From: Candidatus Zixiibacteriota bacterium
GTDB lineage: Bacteria > Zixibacteria > MSB-5A5 > GN15 > FEB-12
Assembly (NCBI GenBank): GCA_017999435.1
Contig: JAGNLV010000002.1
Location: 496,001 to 560,000 of the forward strand
Reading direction: 5' to 3'
DNA length: 64,000 nt
The notes beneath the pieces are model-generated. The model was not told where the DNA came from and ran no database searches. It was given only the letters and a program-made list of their open reading frames with translations. The position numbers were made by a program, and so were the translations under genes. Positions within the stretch are counted from its first letter, which is position 1. The number at the start of each line of letters is the position of its first letter. Positions 38,049 through 47,202 of the stretch are shown piece after piece.

Positions 38049-38807
38049 GTGAGTTTTCGCAGCGCAGCAAACAGGTTTCTCGCCTCGCGGGGACTGGTAG
38101 TGGAGCGGTCGATGCCGGCGGTTCTTGCCTCGCACACGCGGCTCGCCCTCGACTTCGACTTCCTCGTGCGCGCCCAAATCGACGGCCGCGCCGGGAGTTT
38201 CAGGTTCGTGCAAATCGGCGCCAACGATGGCGTCAGCCGCCCTGATGACCTCATCGCCTACGTGCGGGAGTTCCAGGCGGCAGGCGTGGTGGTCGAACCG
38301 CAGCCCGATGTCTTCGCGAGTCTGGCCCACAATTTCGCCGCATATCCGGGGGTGGCGCTGCTCAACAAGGCCGTGCACCGCGAGCGGAAATCGATGACGC
38401 TCTACCGATTCGCCCCGGACGTGCTGCGCCAAAGAAGCGATCTGCCGCTCTGGGCGACCACGAACGGCATGGCCAGTTTCAGCCGCCGGCATGTTCTCAA
38501 CCACGCCCGCAAGCTCCGGCTCGGCCCGGAGGCGGTTCAGGAGCTGGCCGTGGAATGCGTGAGCCTGGACGAAGTGCTGGCGCTTGTCGACGGCCCGCCC
38601 GACGTGCTGAAAATCGACGTGGAAGGTTACGACTTCGAACTCCTCGACAGCCTCGATCTTGCGCGCCATCATCCGCGGATCATTCGCTTCGAGAATCTCC
38701 ACATGACCGGTGCATTCTACGCCGCCGCAATCCGGAAACTTTCGGCCGCGGGCTATCGGTTCGTCGCCAACCGGATGGACACCACCGCCTACGCCACCCT
38801 GCCGTGA
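38049..38807 (+). CDS. FkbM-family methyltransferase
   Basis: A 252-residue SAM-dependent methyltransferase starting at GTG. Motif I-like FVQIGANDG, the acidic VVEPQPDVF strand, and the FkbM hallmark VLKIDVEGYDFELL are all present. Family members O-methylate sugars or polyketides, and the target here is unknown. It stands alone, 142 bp after the GNAT gene. Confidence 0.88.
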   Translation: MSFRSAANRFLASRGLVVERSMPAVLASHTRLALDFDFLVRAQIDGRAGSFRFVQIGANDGVSRPDDLIAYVREFQAAGVVVEPQPDVFASLAHNFAAYPGVALLNKAVHRERKSMTLYRFAPDVLRQRSDLPLWATTNGMASFSRRHVLNHARKLRLGPEAVQELAVECVSLDEVLALVDGPPDVLKIDVEGYDFELLDSLDLARHHPRIIRFENLHMTGAFYAAAIRKLSAAGYRFVANRMDTTAYATLP

Positions 38808-39047
38808 GGCGCGCCCGCGGCGCCGATCCGTCCGCAAGACCTCAACCCGATTCCCCGTAGCCAAGGTGCGCGCATCCCCTTTCCCCCGCTTTCCCGGTCA
38901 GTGGCGGCCCCTCGTCTTACCGATAATATGTTCTGCGGCAGTGACTTGCGGGGGGAGAAATTTCTCGGCCGGGAGTCAAGTTCCGGAACGAATCGGCCGA
39001 TCTATGCAATGACCACACTAAAGGCAACAAAGCGTAAGGAGTAGGAC

Positions 39048-39647
39048 ATGAAGAAAGCGTTGATTACAGTTGCGGCTCTCCTGCTTATGTCGGCCGGCGT
39101 CTCGGCTCAGGTCGAGAACCCGATCAGCCTGTATGTCGGCGGCGCCATCTCCATCCCGAATTCGCCGGAGGAGTTCTCGGAGGCCTACAACACCGGTTTC
39201 CACGGCTCGGTCGGTCTGGGTCTGGCCGTGATGCCGAGCTTGCAGGTGGTCGGCAAGGTTGAGTACCACCGGTTCGGGCTCGATGTGACACAGGACATGG
39301 AGGACATGGGGGTGACCGGCGGCCACAATAATATGTGGATGTACGGCGCCGATGCGCGGTACTCGTTCGGTCTGCCGGCGGCGCCGATCAAGCCGTTCCT
39401 CCTGGGCGGCGTCGGTTTTGCCCGCATCTCAGCCTCCGATCTTGAAGGCACGGGTGACCTGGTCGCCGGCCTCAACGAGCTCAACCCCGACGCCGAGACA
39501 AACCTCTACCTGAACCTCGGCGGCGGCGTCGAGCTGAAAACCGGTCCGATGTTCAGCTTCTTCGGGCAGGTCCGCTACGTCACGGTAGACACCGATGGCG
39601 AGTCGTCGTCGTTCATCCCGGTGACCCTTGGCCTGAAGTTCTTCTAG
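39048..39647 (+). CDS. Small outer-membrane beta-barrel protein
   Basis: A 199-residue exported protein. The signal peptide is MKKALITVAALLLMSAGVSA (cleavage after ~20). Alternating hydrophobic strands follow (SLYVGGAISIPN, GSVGLGLAVMPSLQVVGKVEYHRF), and the last strand ends VTLGLKFF with a terminal aromatic, the BAM signal. It resembles OmpA-barrel/OmpW-like porins. A good intrinsic terminator follows at 39675, so the gene is monocistronic. Confidence 0.85.
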   Translation: MKKALITVAALLLMSAGVSAQVENPISLYVGGAISIPNSPEEFSEAYNTGFHGSVGLGLAVMPSLQVVGKVEYHRFGLDVTQDMEDMGVTGGHNNMWMYGADARYSFGLPAAPIKPFLLGGVGFARISASDLEGTGDLVAGLNELNPDAETNLYLNLGGGVELKTGPMFSFFGQVRYVTVDTDGESSSFIPVTLGLKFF

Positions 39648-39674
39648 GTGCGGGTTGTCGGCAGAGATTATGCG

Positions 39675-39703
39675 CCGGGGCGGCCAGCCGCCCCGGTTTT
39701 TTT
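39675..39703 (+). terminator. Intrinsic terminator after barrel gene
   Basis: CCGGGGCGGC, loop CA, GCCGCCCCGG, then seven T: a 10-bp perfect GC stem with a T-run. It is the only textbook intrinsic terminator I found in the window. Confidence 0.92.
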
Positions 39704-39833
39704 GTGCCCGCTCGTCAACTCCCTTCCCGTTCGCGCCGGGCCGGTGACGATTCTCCCGGCCGGGCGCCGAACCGGCTTGCCCGCGCCGGGATCGTGCGGT
39801 ATTATCGGTACGAACCCTCAGAGGAGAGGATCC

Positions 39834-41177
39834 ATGAGAGAGACGACCGACCGGCCGCTGTCGCGGCTCACCCGCCCGCTGGCGCGCTTCCTCCACACCG
39901 AATCCTCAAGCGGGATCGTGCTCCTGGTGTGCACGGCGGCAGCCGTGGCCGCCGCCAACTCGCCCCTGGCCGATTCGTGGATGCGCTTCTGGAACACCGT
40001 CCTCACGGTCGGCGCCGGCCGCTTCTCTCTCTCCTATCCGCTCTGGTACTGGGTTAACGACGGGCTGATGACGGTCTTCTTTTTCCTCGTGGGGCTGGAG
40101 ATCAAGCGGGAGCTGGTGAGCGGCGAGTTGCGCGAGGCGCGGCGGGTGATCGCGCCGACGGCCGCGGCGGTGGGGGGAGCGGCAGCCCCGGCCATTTTGT
40201 TCTTCGCCCTGCAGCACGGCCAGCCGGGCCAGTCCGGATGGGCGATCCCAATGGCCACCGACATCGCCTTCGTCGTCGGCCTCCTCGCCCTCCTCGGCGA
40301 CCGGGTTCCCCGCAGCCTGAAAGTGTTTCTCCTGACGCTGGCGATTATCGACGATCTCATCGCCGTGCTGGTGATCGCCCTCTTCTATTCATCGGCGATC
40401 AAATTCGGCTGGCTCCTGGGAGCGCTGGCCGGGTTCGGCGTCGTGGCGGCCATGAAACAGGCGGGCGTGCGGGCCGTGGCCGCCTATGGATTGGCAGGCG
40501 TGGGCGTCTGGCTGTGCACTCTCAAATCGGGAATCCACCCCACCGTCTCCGGGGCCGCGCTCGGGTTTCTCACGCCGGCCCGGCCGCTGCTGTCGGCGGA
40601 ATCGCTGGCGGCGATGTTTGACCGCATCCGCAACCGGCTGAGGGGATCGCCGGAAGGCCCCGAATTGCACGACGCGCTGGAAGAGGCGGCCTTTGCCTCG
40701 CGCGAGGCCGTCTCGCCGCTGGAACGTCTCGAAACGGCGGTTCACCCGTGGTCGGCCTTCTTGATCATGCCGGTGTTTGCGCTGGCGAATGCCGGCGTCC
40801 CCTTCGCCATCGAATCGCTCACCAGCCCGATTGCCTCGGCCATTGCGGTCGGACTGGTGCTCGGTAAACCGGCCGGGGTGCTGGCCGCCCTGGGACTGGT
40901 TACGCTTCTCAGAGTGGCCGAACCGCCGAGCGGCGTCGGTTGGGGAGCGCTGATCGGGGCGGGCTGTCTCGCCGGGATCGGCTTCACGATGTCGCTCTTT
41001 GTGGCTTCGCTCAGCCTGGAGGGGCAACTGCTGATCGACGCGAAGTCGGGGATTCTGATCGCGTCGACGCTCAGCGCGGTCTTCGGGTTCACCGCCCTCC
41101 GTCTGACCCTGCGTCGGCCGGCGCAGAGTTCCCGCGCCCTGGGGCAGCGGGCGCACGAGGCCGACTCGCCTTCGTAA
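39834..41177 (+). CDS. nhaA: Na+/H+ antiporter NhaA
   Basis: A 447-residue antiporter (E. coli NhaA 388; extra length lies in a cytoplasmic loop around 255-300 and the tail). The ion-binding aspartate pair is D173-D174 in LAIIDDLIAVLVIA. Conserved ATDIAFVVG, WYWVNDGLMTVFFFLVGLE and GIHPTVSG are present. ATG 39834 has a good ribosome site (GAGGAGAGGA). It exchanges cytoplasmic sodium for protons in the inner membrane, giving pH and salt tolerance. Confidence 0.95.
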   Translation: MRETTDRPLSRLTRPLARFLHTESSSGIVLLVCTAAAVAAANSPLADSWMRFWNTVLTVGAGRFSLSYPLWYWVNDGLMTVFFFLVGLEIKRELVSGELREARRVIAPTAAAVGGAAAPAILFFALQHGQPGQSGWAIPMATDIAFVVGLLALLGDRVPRSLKVFLLTLAIIDDLIAVLVIALFYSSAIKFGWLLGALAGFGVVAAMKQAGVRAVAAYGLAGVGVWLCTLKSGIHPTVSGAALGFLTPARPLLSAESLAAMFDRIRNRLRGSPEGPELHDALEEAAFASREAVSPLERLETAVHPWSAFLIMPVFALANAGVPFAIESLTSPIASAIAVGLVLGKPAGVLAALGLVTLLRVAEPPSGVGWGALIGAGCLAGIGFTMSLFVASLSLEGQLLIDAKSGILIASTLSAVFGFTALRLTLRRPAQSSRALGQRAHEADSPS

Positions 41178-41185
41178 TGCGCGAA

Positions 41186-41210
41186 GGGCATCCGATGGAA
41201 ACGGATGCCC
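41186..41210. terminator. Hairpin between convergent nhaA and secreted-protein gene
   Basis: GGGCATCCG, 7-nt loop, CGGATGCCC: a perfect 9-bp stem in the 83-bp convergent gap. It has no T-run, so it may be a bidirectional terminator of modest strength. Confidence 0.5.
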
Positions 41211-41260
41211 CTCGAAGAACGATGGTCTCCCGATCGGCCCGGACCCGGGGGAGAGCCGAG

Positions 41261-42625
41261 TTAGTCTTCTGCCTGGTCGCCGCGCTGGTCCACGGCGCGC
41301 TCGCGGGCGGAGTCGATACCCTCGGCCGCGGTCTTGCCGAGCGCCTCCGGATAGAGATACCGCCCGCGTTCCTCCGCGCCCTTGTTCTCCTCGACCGGGA
41401 TGCGGTGGGCGTTGGCGAACGCATCCTGTCGAATGCCGGTCACCATCCACGAGACCTCCATCCCCGGCGCGCCGCCGGCGATCCGGAACCGGCCGCCGTT
41501 GATTTTCTCGGCCACATGGAGGTTCGGCGCGGGGGCGCCGATGGCGGTGAGCTGGTAGCGGAAATCGCGGTTGAGAACCTCAAAATAGTCCGGCAGACTC
41601 ACCGTGGCTTCCCCGGCGCCGTCCAACACGACATTGCCGTTGTAGACGTTCATCATGTCGGGGGATTCGACAAACGAATGGTAGAGGTACTTGTTCGCCG
41701 GATCGAGCGGGTGGTCGATCTTGAACGAGCCGGCTGCCTTGGAGAGCGTGCCGTTGACGTGAACGTTGCCCGCGAAGTACCCGGCATAGCGAACGCCGGT
41801 AGTGGTGCCGGTGACGATGCCGTACACGCCGTAGCCGTTGGCGTCGCCGGTGACGCTGGCTGTGCCCCGGACGCCGTAGGCATCGCCGATGTTGGTGGAC
41901 ACGGTGCTGCCGGAGACCCCCATACATGAACCGTTGGCATCGGCGCCGGTGCCGATGACGCCGGCGCTGTACCCGACGCCGACCACACCGTTGTAGCCAC
42001 CCTCAAAGCGCCCGCCCACGCCGTACTCGGACGACGTGTTCTGCAGGGCAAGCCCGCGGACCGCATAGGCGTCATAGTCCGACGAAGTGGGGCCGAGATA
42101 TTCGGCCTTGAAAATCGCGCCCGATGGACCGTCAAAGTCGCCGGTTATGCGGCTGACCACCGAATCGGAGGAATTCACGTGCAGCCGGTATGGGCCGGAA
42201 GCGACGCCGATGCCGACGCCGGATGTGATCTGGCCGCCCGCGGCGCTGTCGACAGTCGCGACGCTGAAGGCGTACGGGACGGTCAGGAACCTCGTCCGCG
42301 GCGAAATCTCCGGGTCGGCGCCGACCGTGAGCCCGAGATACCGCGATGAAGACTGGAATATGCTCGCCGTGAGCGGTGTCACCGATCCCAGCCGAGCCGT
42401 AAAGCGGCCCCCCGATGTCGTGACCGTCTGCCCCTCGGTCCAGAGCGCCACCGGCGTGACATCCGTCGCATAGATGCGGAACACGACGCCGTAGGATCCA
42501 TCCGCCACGGGATTGCCCGAGGCATTCGTCAGGACCCCCTGAAAGCTGACCTGGGTGGGAACGGCGGCCGGTGTGACCCCGGCCGTCGCCAGGATCATAA
42601 GGAGGACGAAATGAAGCTTGTTCAT
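41261..42625 (-). CDS. Secreted Gly/Val-rich repeat protein of unknown function
   Basis: A 454-residue protein with signal peptide (MNKLHFVLLMILATAGVTPA). Residues ~25-130 form a beta domain (QVSFQGVLTNASGNPVADG) like that found in FCB secreted proteins and phage fibres. Residues ~170-330 contain repeated YGV-GG / GVxGVG / YGVYG units, reminiscent of beta-helical fibre repeats. Residues ~330-430 carry GSFKIDHPLDPANKYLYHSF, which resembles the region before intramolecular chaperone domains of tail fibres. ATG 42625 gives the signal peptide; longer frames are not protein-like. The function is unknown; adhesion is a guess. Confidence 0.75.
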   Translation of the reverse strand: MNKLHFVLLMILATAGVTPAAVPTQVSFQGVLTNASGNPVADGSYGVVFRIYATDVTPVALWTEGQTVTTSGGRFTARLGSVTPLTASIFQSSSRYLGLTVGADPEISPRTRFLTVPYAFSVATVDSAAGGQITSGVGIGVASGPYRLHVNSSDSVVSRITGDFDGPSGAIFKAEYLGPTSSDYDAYAVRGLALQNTSSEYGVGGRFEGGYNGVVGVGYSAGVIGTGADANGSCMGVSGSTVSTNIGDAYGVRGTASVTGDANGYGVYGIVTGTTTGVRYAGYFAGNVHVNGTLSKAAGSFKIDHPLDPANKYLYHSFVESPDMMNVYNGNVVLDGAGEATVSLPDYFEVLNRDFRYQLTAIGAPAPNLHVAEKINGGRFRIAGGAPGMEVSWMVTGIRQDAFANAHRIPVEENKGAEERGRYLYPEALGKTAAEGIDSARERAVDQRGDQAED

Positions 42626-42881
42626 GAGACGACTCCGTTGCTTGGTGTATAGCTGTCTTGGATAATCATGCGCTGATTCACCCGCGACCGGAGGGGGATT
42701 CCGGCGAACGCCTGTCGTGACGAAAAGGCCTGTTGCGGGATCGCACACTCCGGAGTTCCGATTCGTGTGGTCGTTCCTCAATGACTGCGAAGCAGACGGC
42801 GAAGTGGTCGGGGGTCGCCCGCAAAACCTGGATCCCTGCTTCTTCCCCAATTAGCACCGGAATTGTGTTTCTGTCAAGGGG

Positions 42882-45113
42882 TTACTGCCTGGACCGCGCA
42901 CGGCGGCGGGGTCCCTGCAGGGCCGGATACCGGCGCACACACCAGCGCTCGACCTCTTCGATCTCCTCCTCCGCCAAACCGTATAGCCCGAAAACGAGGG
43001 CGTCGATCTCCCGCTGCTCGTGTCGGTGGAAAGGGTAGTAGCGGTCGGTCCGTTGCCGGGCGGCGATCCGGTCGACCAGCAGGATCAAATCCCGCTCGGC
43101 GCCCGCATCGGGGCGCGGGAGGGGAATCTCTTTGAGCGGGTTCTCGGCCGCGTTGACCGAGTGGTTGAGATAGTTCTTGAACAGGTAACGCACCATACTG
43201 GAATTCAGGAGGGCCAACAGGAGGCGGAGGTCGTGCCCGCGGGGGAAGAGAGTGGACCCGGCTGTGTCGAAGACGCCGCCCGCGCCGAACCGAAAGGTGG
43301 GCGCATACTGGCCGGTGTGGGAGAAAGTGACGCCGCGCCGAAAATAGTACTCCCGTCCGTCATGCCGAAATCCCGGCAACCGTTTCATCGCGGCGACACT
43401 CTCGGCCCGCCAGTCAATGTAGTAATCCGTGGGCACCTGGTAGCAGGGAAGCCAACCATCGGCGGTCCGGCTCGCCCCCCCCTTGTCGCAGGGGACCAGG
43501 TAGCGCCCGTCCAGCCGGTCGGGATTGAATCCGTTCTGCCGTTCGTCCTCGGTCAGCCATTCCGCCAAGTCCTCGCCTTCGACAATCCGCTCCGGGTCGG
43601 CGATCGGGTACCGGCCGGGGGCGCCCGGCCGCCGGTAAATGAAGCGGCGCGTGTCGCCGGTGGTGAGGCCGTGGCGTACGTCGGCGATCTCCCCGATCCG
43701 CATCATCGACGGATCCATCAGGAATCGAAAGAGAGCGGGAGACGCGATAAACACCGGATGGCGACGGTGCGCACGGCACCGGGACTGCGGGTAGACATAC
43801 CGGCCGGTCGCTGCGGGGGCGCCGGAAGGATGGGGCGCTCGCAAGAGATCCCGCAACCTCTCCGCCAGTCCGGTCTCGGCCCCGGCGCGAAGGTCGACTG
43901 CCTGCAGCGGCGTGCGGGGATCCGGCGGCGCGTTCCGCAAAATCACGATCTCGGCTCCCACGGTCGCTTTGAAGGTGCCGGCCGGGAGGTCGACTATGCG
44001 GCGAATCTGAACCTGGGCCAGTAACCGCCGCCGGAGCGGCAGATGGCTGGCGATCGTTCGCCAGGTGTCGGCGACCACCAAGCCCGCCACCCCGCCCTCG
44101 GTCAGCAAGCGCGGAGCGTTCGCGAGGAACAACCCGTACGCATCGCGGGACTGCGCCCCCTCTCGTCGCGGATCGATGATCCGGTCGCGGGTCGCCGGAG
44201 GTACTTTCACCCCGTACGGCGGGTTGGTCAGCACCAAGTGCCAGCAGCGACGATCTCGGTAAGGAGGATCAGCGGAGAGCGTGTCGGCCACCACTGCCTG
44301 CGAGATCAGAAGGTCAACGTCCGGGCCGGGCGTGGGCCGGGGAGAGGAGAGCCAGAGACGGAGTCGCGCGACCCCGACTGCCTGGGGGTCAATGTCGGCG
44401 CCGTACAGCCTGCGCGCAGTGGGCAGCTCGGGGGCATCCAGAGCGGAACCCAGGCTGCGAAGGATACGCTGCGTCCCAAGGAGAAAGGCTCCGCCCCCAC
44501 AGGCCGGATCAAGCACGGTCAAATCGGCGAGGCGCCCGATGATCTCCGCTCGCCGCGCGGGAGGGATGCGGGATCCGTCGCTGTCGATGATCAGCTCGGG
44601 ATGGTCCCCAAGCCACTCCATGAGCGCCGCTCGGACGACGAAGTCGACAACCTCGGGCGGCGTGAAAAACGCTCCCCGATCGCGCCGGCCGGGGGCAAGG
44701 GTCTCGATCAGCTCGGCCAACACCGCCGGGCCGAGTATCACCGAGTCGTGGCCGGGGTCCTCCTGGGCCGAGAACGCATAGCGGTCCAGAAAGCCGGTTT
44801 CCCCCAGCAGCGGCCGCAGAGCCTCATCCGATACCGGTGGCGCGCCCGGACAGGCTACCTGAGTTGGAAGAGGAAGAAGCCGTCGCACCACGGACAGCGG
44901 ACCCCGGACCTCGGCGGATCCGTAGAGGACCTCCGTGAAGCGGTCCGGCCGTTCAGTCCGGTGGCCGGCGGTTTCGGCCAAGCGGAGAAACAGCATGCGG
45001 AGCACCAGATCGAGCGCCACGCGGGTCCTGGTTTCGGGCGAAAGATGTTCCGGCAGAACCGCCTCGAGACTGTGAACGGCTTTTCGGCACTCTTGAAGAA
45101 ACCTCTTGTGCAC
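42882..45113 (-). CDS. N6-adenine DNA methyltransferase (type IIG/PglX-like)
   Basis: A protein of about 743 residues if it starts at GTG 45113; the frame is open to 45254, but that stretch is not protein-like and would overlap the divergent NTPase. SAM motif I is DPACGGGAFLLG and the catalytic motif IV is NPPYGVK, which define an N6-adenine methyltransferase. The C-terminal ~300 residues look like a target-recognition region (GEIADVRHGLTTGD, then LLALLNSSMVRYLFK) as in Eco57I/BREX PglX enzymes. No nuclease motif (PD-ExK) is evident, and no restriction or BREX partner genes lie nearby. It is likely an orphan methyltransferase or a remnant of a defence system. Confidence 0.85.
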   Translation of the reverse strand: MHKRFLQECRKAVHSLEAVLPEHLSPETRTRVALDLVLRMLFLRLAETAGHRTERPDRFTEVLYGSAEVRGPLSVVRRLLPLPTQVACPGAPPVSDEALRPLLGETGFLDRYAFSAQEDPGHDSVILGPAVLAELIETLAPGRRDRGAFFTPPEVVDFVVRAALMEWLGDHPELIIDSDGSRIPPARRAEIIGRLADLTVLDPACGGGAFLLGTQRILRSLGSALDAPELPTARRLYGADIDPQAVGVARLRLWLSSPRPTPGPDVDLLISQAVVADTLSADPPYRDRRCWHLVLTNPPYGVKVPPATRDRIIDPRREGAQSRDAYGLFLANAPRLLTEGGVAGLVVADTWRTIASHLPLRRRLLAQVQIRRIVDLPAGTFKATVGAEIVILRNAPPDPRTPLQAVDLRAGAETGLAERLRDLLRAPHPSGAPAATGRYVYPQSRCRAHRRHPVFIASPALFRFLMDPSMMRIGEIADVRHGLTTGDTRRFIYRRPGAPGRYPIADPERIVEGEDLAEWLTEDERQNGFNPDRLDGRYLVPCDKGGASRTADGWLPCYQVPTDYYIDWRAESVAAMKRLPGFRHDGREYYFRRGVTFSHTGQYAPTFRFGAGGVFDTAGSTLFPRGHDLRLLLALLNSSMVRYLFKNYLNHSVNAAENPLKEIPLPRPDAGAERDLILLVDRIAARQRTDRYYPFHRHEQREIDALVFGLYGLAEEEIEEVERWCVRRYPALQGPRRRARSRQ

Positions 45114-45235
45114 GGTCGATGAGTCCTTTTCTCGCACAATTCGATTGCCGGAGCCGGCGGGGGGTCGTAGACTACCGCCGGGGCGGCGGCGCCAGAGTTG
45201 TTCCGTCGTCACAACCGTCCACGTACCATACGGAT

Positions 45236-45781
45236 ATGGATACTCACGAAGCAAGTGGCAAGATTCTCGTTACCGGCCGGCCGGGAGTCGGCAAGACGAC
45301 CCTCATCATGCGCCTGGCGGAGCGGCTGGCGGATCTTCACCCGGCGGGGTTTGTCACGGAGGAGATCCGCGAGCGCGGGGTGCGGGTCGGCTTCGCGCTG
45401 GCGACGCTCGATGGACGGCAGCGGAGCCGGCTGGCCACGGTCGATGTTTCGTCACCATATCGCGTTGGGAAATATGGAGTTGACATTGCCGCACTGGAGC
45501 GTTTCCTGGCCGCCATGGAATTTCCGCACGACCTGCACACCCCGGTCTTGATCGATGAAATCGGCAAGATGGAGTGTCTCTCGCCCGCGTTCCGCTCTCT
45601 GGTGACCACGCTCCTTGACTCCTCGCGCCCGCTGGTGGCGACGGTCGCTCTGGCCGGGTCGGCGTTCATCGCTGGGGTCAAAGCTCATCCCGCGGTGCGG
45701 GTCTGGACAGTTACCCCGGAGGCGCGCGACGCACAGCTTGACCGGCTGGAGGAAGCGGTGCGGCGCTCGTGCAGCGGGTGA
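45236..45781 (+). CDS. THEP1-type nucleoside-triphosphatase
   Basis: A 181-residue P-loop NTPase, with Walker A GRPGVGKTT (residues ~14-22) and Walker B VLIDEIGKMEC, the THEP1/NTPase_1 hallmark. ATG 45236 gives the normal short N-terminus. Family members hydrolyse NTPs and have uncertain cellular roles, possibly RNA-linked. It is divergent from the methyltransferase gene with about 120 bp between the starts. Confidence 0.9.
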   Translation: MDTHEASGKILVTGRPGVGKTTLIMRLAERLADLHPAGFVTEEIRERGVRVGFALATLDGRQRSRLATVDVSSPYRVGKYGVDIAALERFLAAMEFPHDLHTPVLIDEIGKMECLSPAFRSLVTTLLDSSRPLVATVALAGSAFIAGVKAHPAVRVWTVTPEARDAQLDRLEEAVRRSCSG

Positions 45782-45815
45782 CCGGACAGCCGGACGGGCG
45801 GGGGGAAGCTCGCGG

Positions 45816-45843
45816 TTGACAAAGACGGGCAATGTAGTATACT
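45816..45843 (+). promoter_or_regulatory. Sigma-70 promoter of the cysteine desulfurase-like gene
   Basis: TTGACA (45816-45821), a 16-bp spacer and TATACT (45838-45843). The start of transcription would be about 80 bp before GTG 45927. Near-consensus. Confidence 0.75.
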
Positions 45844-45926
45844 GGAGAGGACAAATCGGAGTCTTTTGTACAAATTGGCCGGCCGTGGAGAGGCCCGCCA
45901 GAAACCCGTGATGTAAGAGGCCCCCA

Positions 45927-47123
45927 GTGGACGACTTGATTTACCTCGATAATGCGGCAACCTCGTGGCCCAAACCGGACAATGTGTACAAATTCATGGT
46001 CGATTTCTACCGCAGTTGCGGAGTCAACCCGGGACGGTCCGGTTTCGACAAGGCGATCGAAGCGGGGAACATTCTCGAGGATCTTCGCAAGCGCCTGACT
46101 GCATTCTTCGGCGGCGACCCCGAGACGCCGCAGCGGCTGTGCTTCGGCTACAACGCGACCGACGCCCTCAACCTCATCATCCAGGGGCTGCTCGCGCCGG
46201 GCGACCACGTGGTCACGACCAATCTCGAGCACAATTCGGTCATCCGGCCGGTCAACCACTTGGTGCGGGATCACGGGGTCGAGGCTACCTTCGTCGAGTT
46301 CAACGCGGAGGGGTTCGTGGAGCCGGATGCGATCCGGGAGGCGATCCGCGCCAACACCCGGCTGGTGATAGTCAACCACGGATCGAACGTCATCGGCACG
46401 ATCCAGCCGGTCGCCGAGATCGGGCGCGTGTGCAAGGACGCCGGCGTGCTGTTGGCGATCGACGTCTCCCAGACCGCCGGCGTGGTGCCGATCGACATGC
46501 GGCGCATGAATGTCGATGTCCTCGCGTTCACCGGCCACAAGGGTCTCATGGGGTCAACCGGCATCGGCGGTATGTGCGTGCGCAGCCACGTCGACATCCG
46601 CCACACCCGGAGCGGCGGGACCGGCGTGCGGTCGGCGTACCCCTACCATTTGGACGAATACCCCTACCGCATGGAGTACGGCACGCCGAACATGGTCGGC
46701 GTGGCTTCGCTCTGGGCGGGGCAGGACTGGATCGCCGAGCAGGGGGGCGTCGAGGCCATCCATGCCCGCGAGATGAAGCTGGCGCAGAAATTGGTCGACG
46801 GCTTCCGCGAGATCGAGGGCGTGACCGTCTACTGCGGCGCGAGCCTGGAGAACCACCTGTCGACCGTGTCGATGAACGTGGAGGGGTTCGAGGCGGGGGA
46901 CGTGGGGATCATGCTCGACGTCGATTTCGGCATCGCCACGCGGACGGGCCTCCACTGCGCGCCGCTCGTCCACAAGCAACTCGGGACGATGGCGCGCCAC
47001 GGGAGTGTCCGGTTCGCCATTGGGCCGTTCAACACCGAGGCCCACATCGACCGGGCGATCGAGGCAGTGTCGGAGATCGCGGTGCAGGCCCGGGCGCGGC
47101 TGGTCCAGCCGGGACGCGGTTGA
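45927..47123 (+). CDS. Cysteine desulfurase-like class V aminotransferase
   Basis: A 398-residue PLP enzyme opening YLDNAATSWPKPDNVY, characteristic of the cysteine desulfurase family close to SufS/IscS. The PLP-lysine segment is FTGHKGLMGSTGIGG, and a histidine lies in NLEHNSV. The catalytic-loop cysteine is in RTGLHCAPLVHK. Start is GTG. It mobilises sulfur from cysteine for Fe-S clusters or thiolation, by family. No iscU or sufBCD genes are adjacent, so it is a stand-alone member. It could instead be a selenocysteine lyase. Confidence 0.9.
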   Translation: MDDLIYLDNAATSWPKPDNVYKFMVDFYRSCGVNPGRSGFDKAIEAGNILEDLRKRLTAFFGGDPETPQRLCFGYNATDALNLIIQGLLAPGDHVVTTNLEHNSVIRPVNHLVRDHGVEATFVEFNAEGFVEPDAIREAIRANTRLVIVNHGSNVIGTIQPVAEIGRVCKDAGVLLAIDVSQTAGVVPIDMRRMNVDVLAFTGHKGLMGSTGIGGMCVRSHVDIRHTRSGGTGVRSAYPYHLDEYPYRMEYGTPNMVGVASLWAGQDWIAEQGGVEAIHAREMKLAQKLVDGFREIEGVTVYCGASLENHLSTVSMNVEGFEAGDVGIMLDVDFGIATRTGLHCAPLVHKQLGTMARHGSVRFAIGPFNTEAHIDRAIEAVSEIAVQARARLVQPGRG

Positions 47124-47149
47124 CCCTGCCCGCCCAAGCTGATATGAGA

Positions 47150-47178
47150 AAGCCCATCTCCTGCGAGATGGGCTTTGT
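47150..47178 (+). terminator. Hairpin terminator after cysteine desulfurase gene
   Basis: AGCCCATCTC (47151-47160), loop CTGC, GAGATGGGCT (47165-47174), then TTGTGTT. The 10-bp stem flanked by A and T makes it usable in both directions between convergent genes, although the T-run is short. Confidence 0.7.
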
Positions 47179-47202
47179 GTTGGCGGTCAGAGACTTGAAA
47201 CT

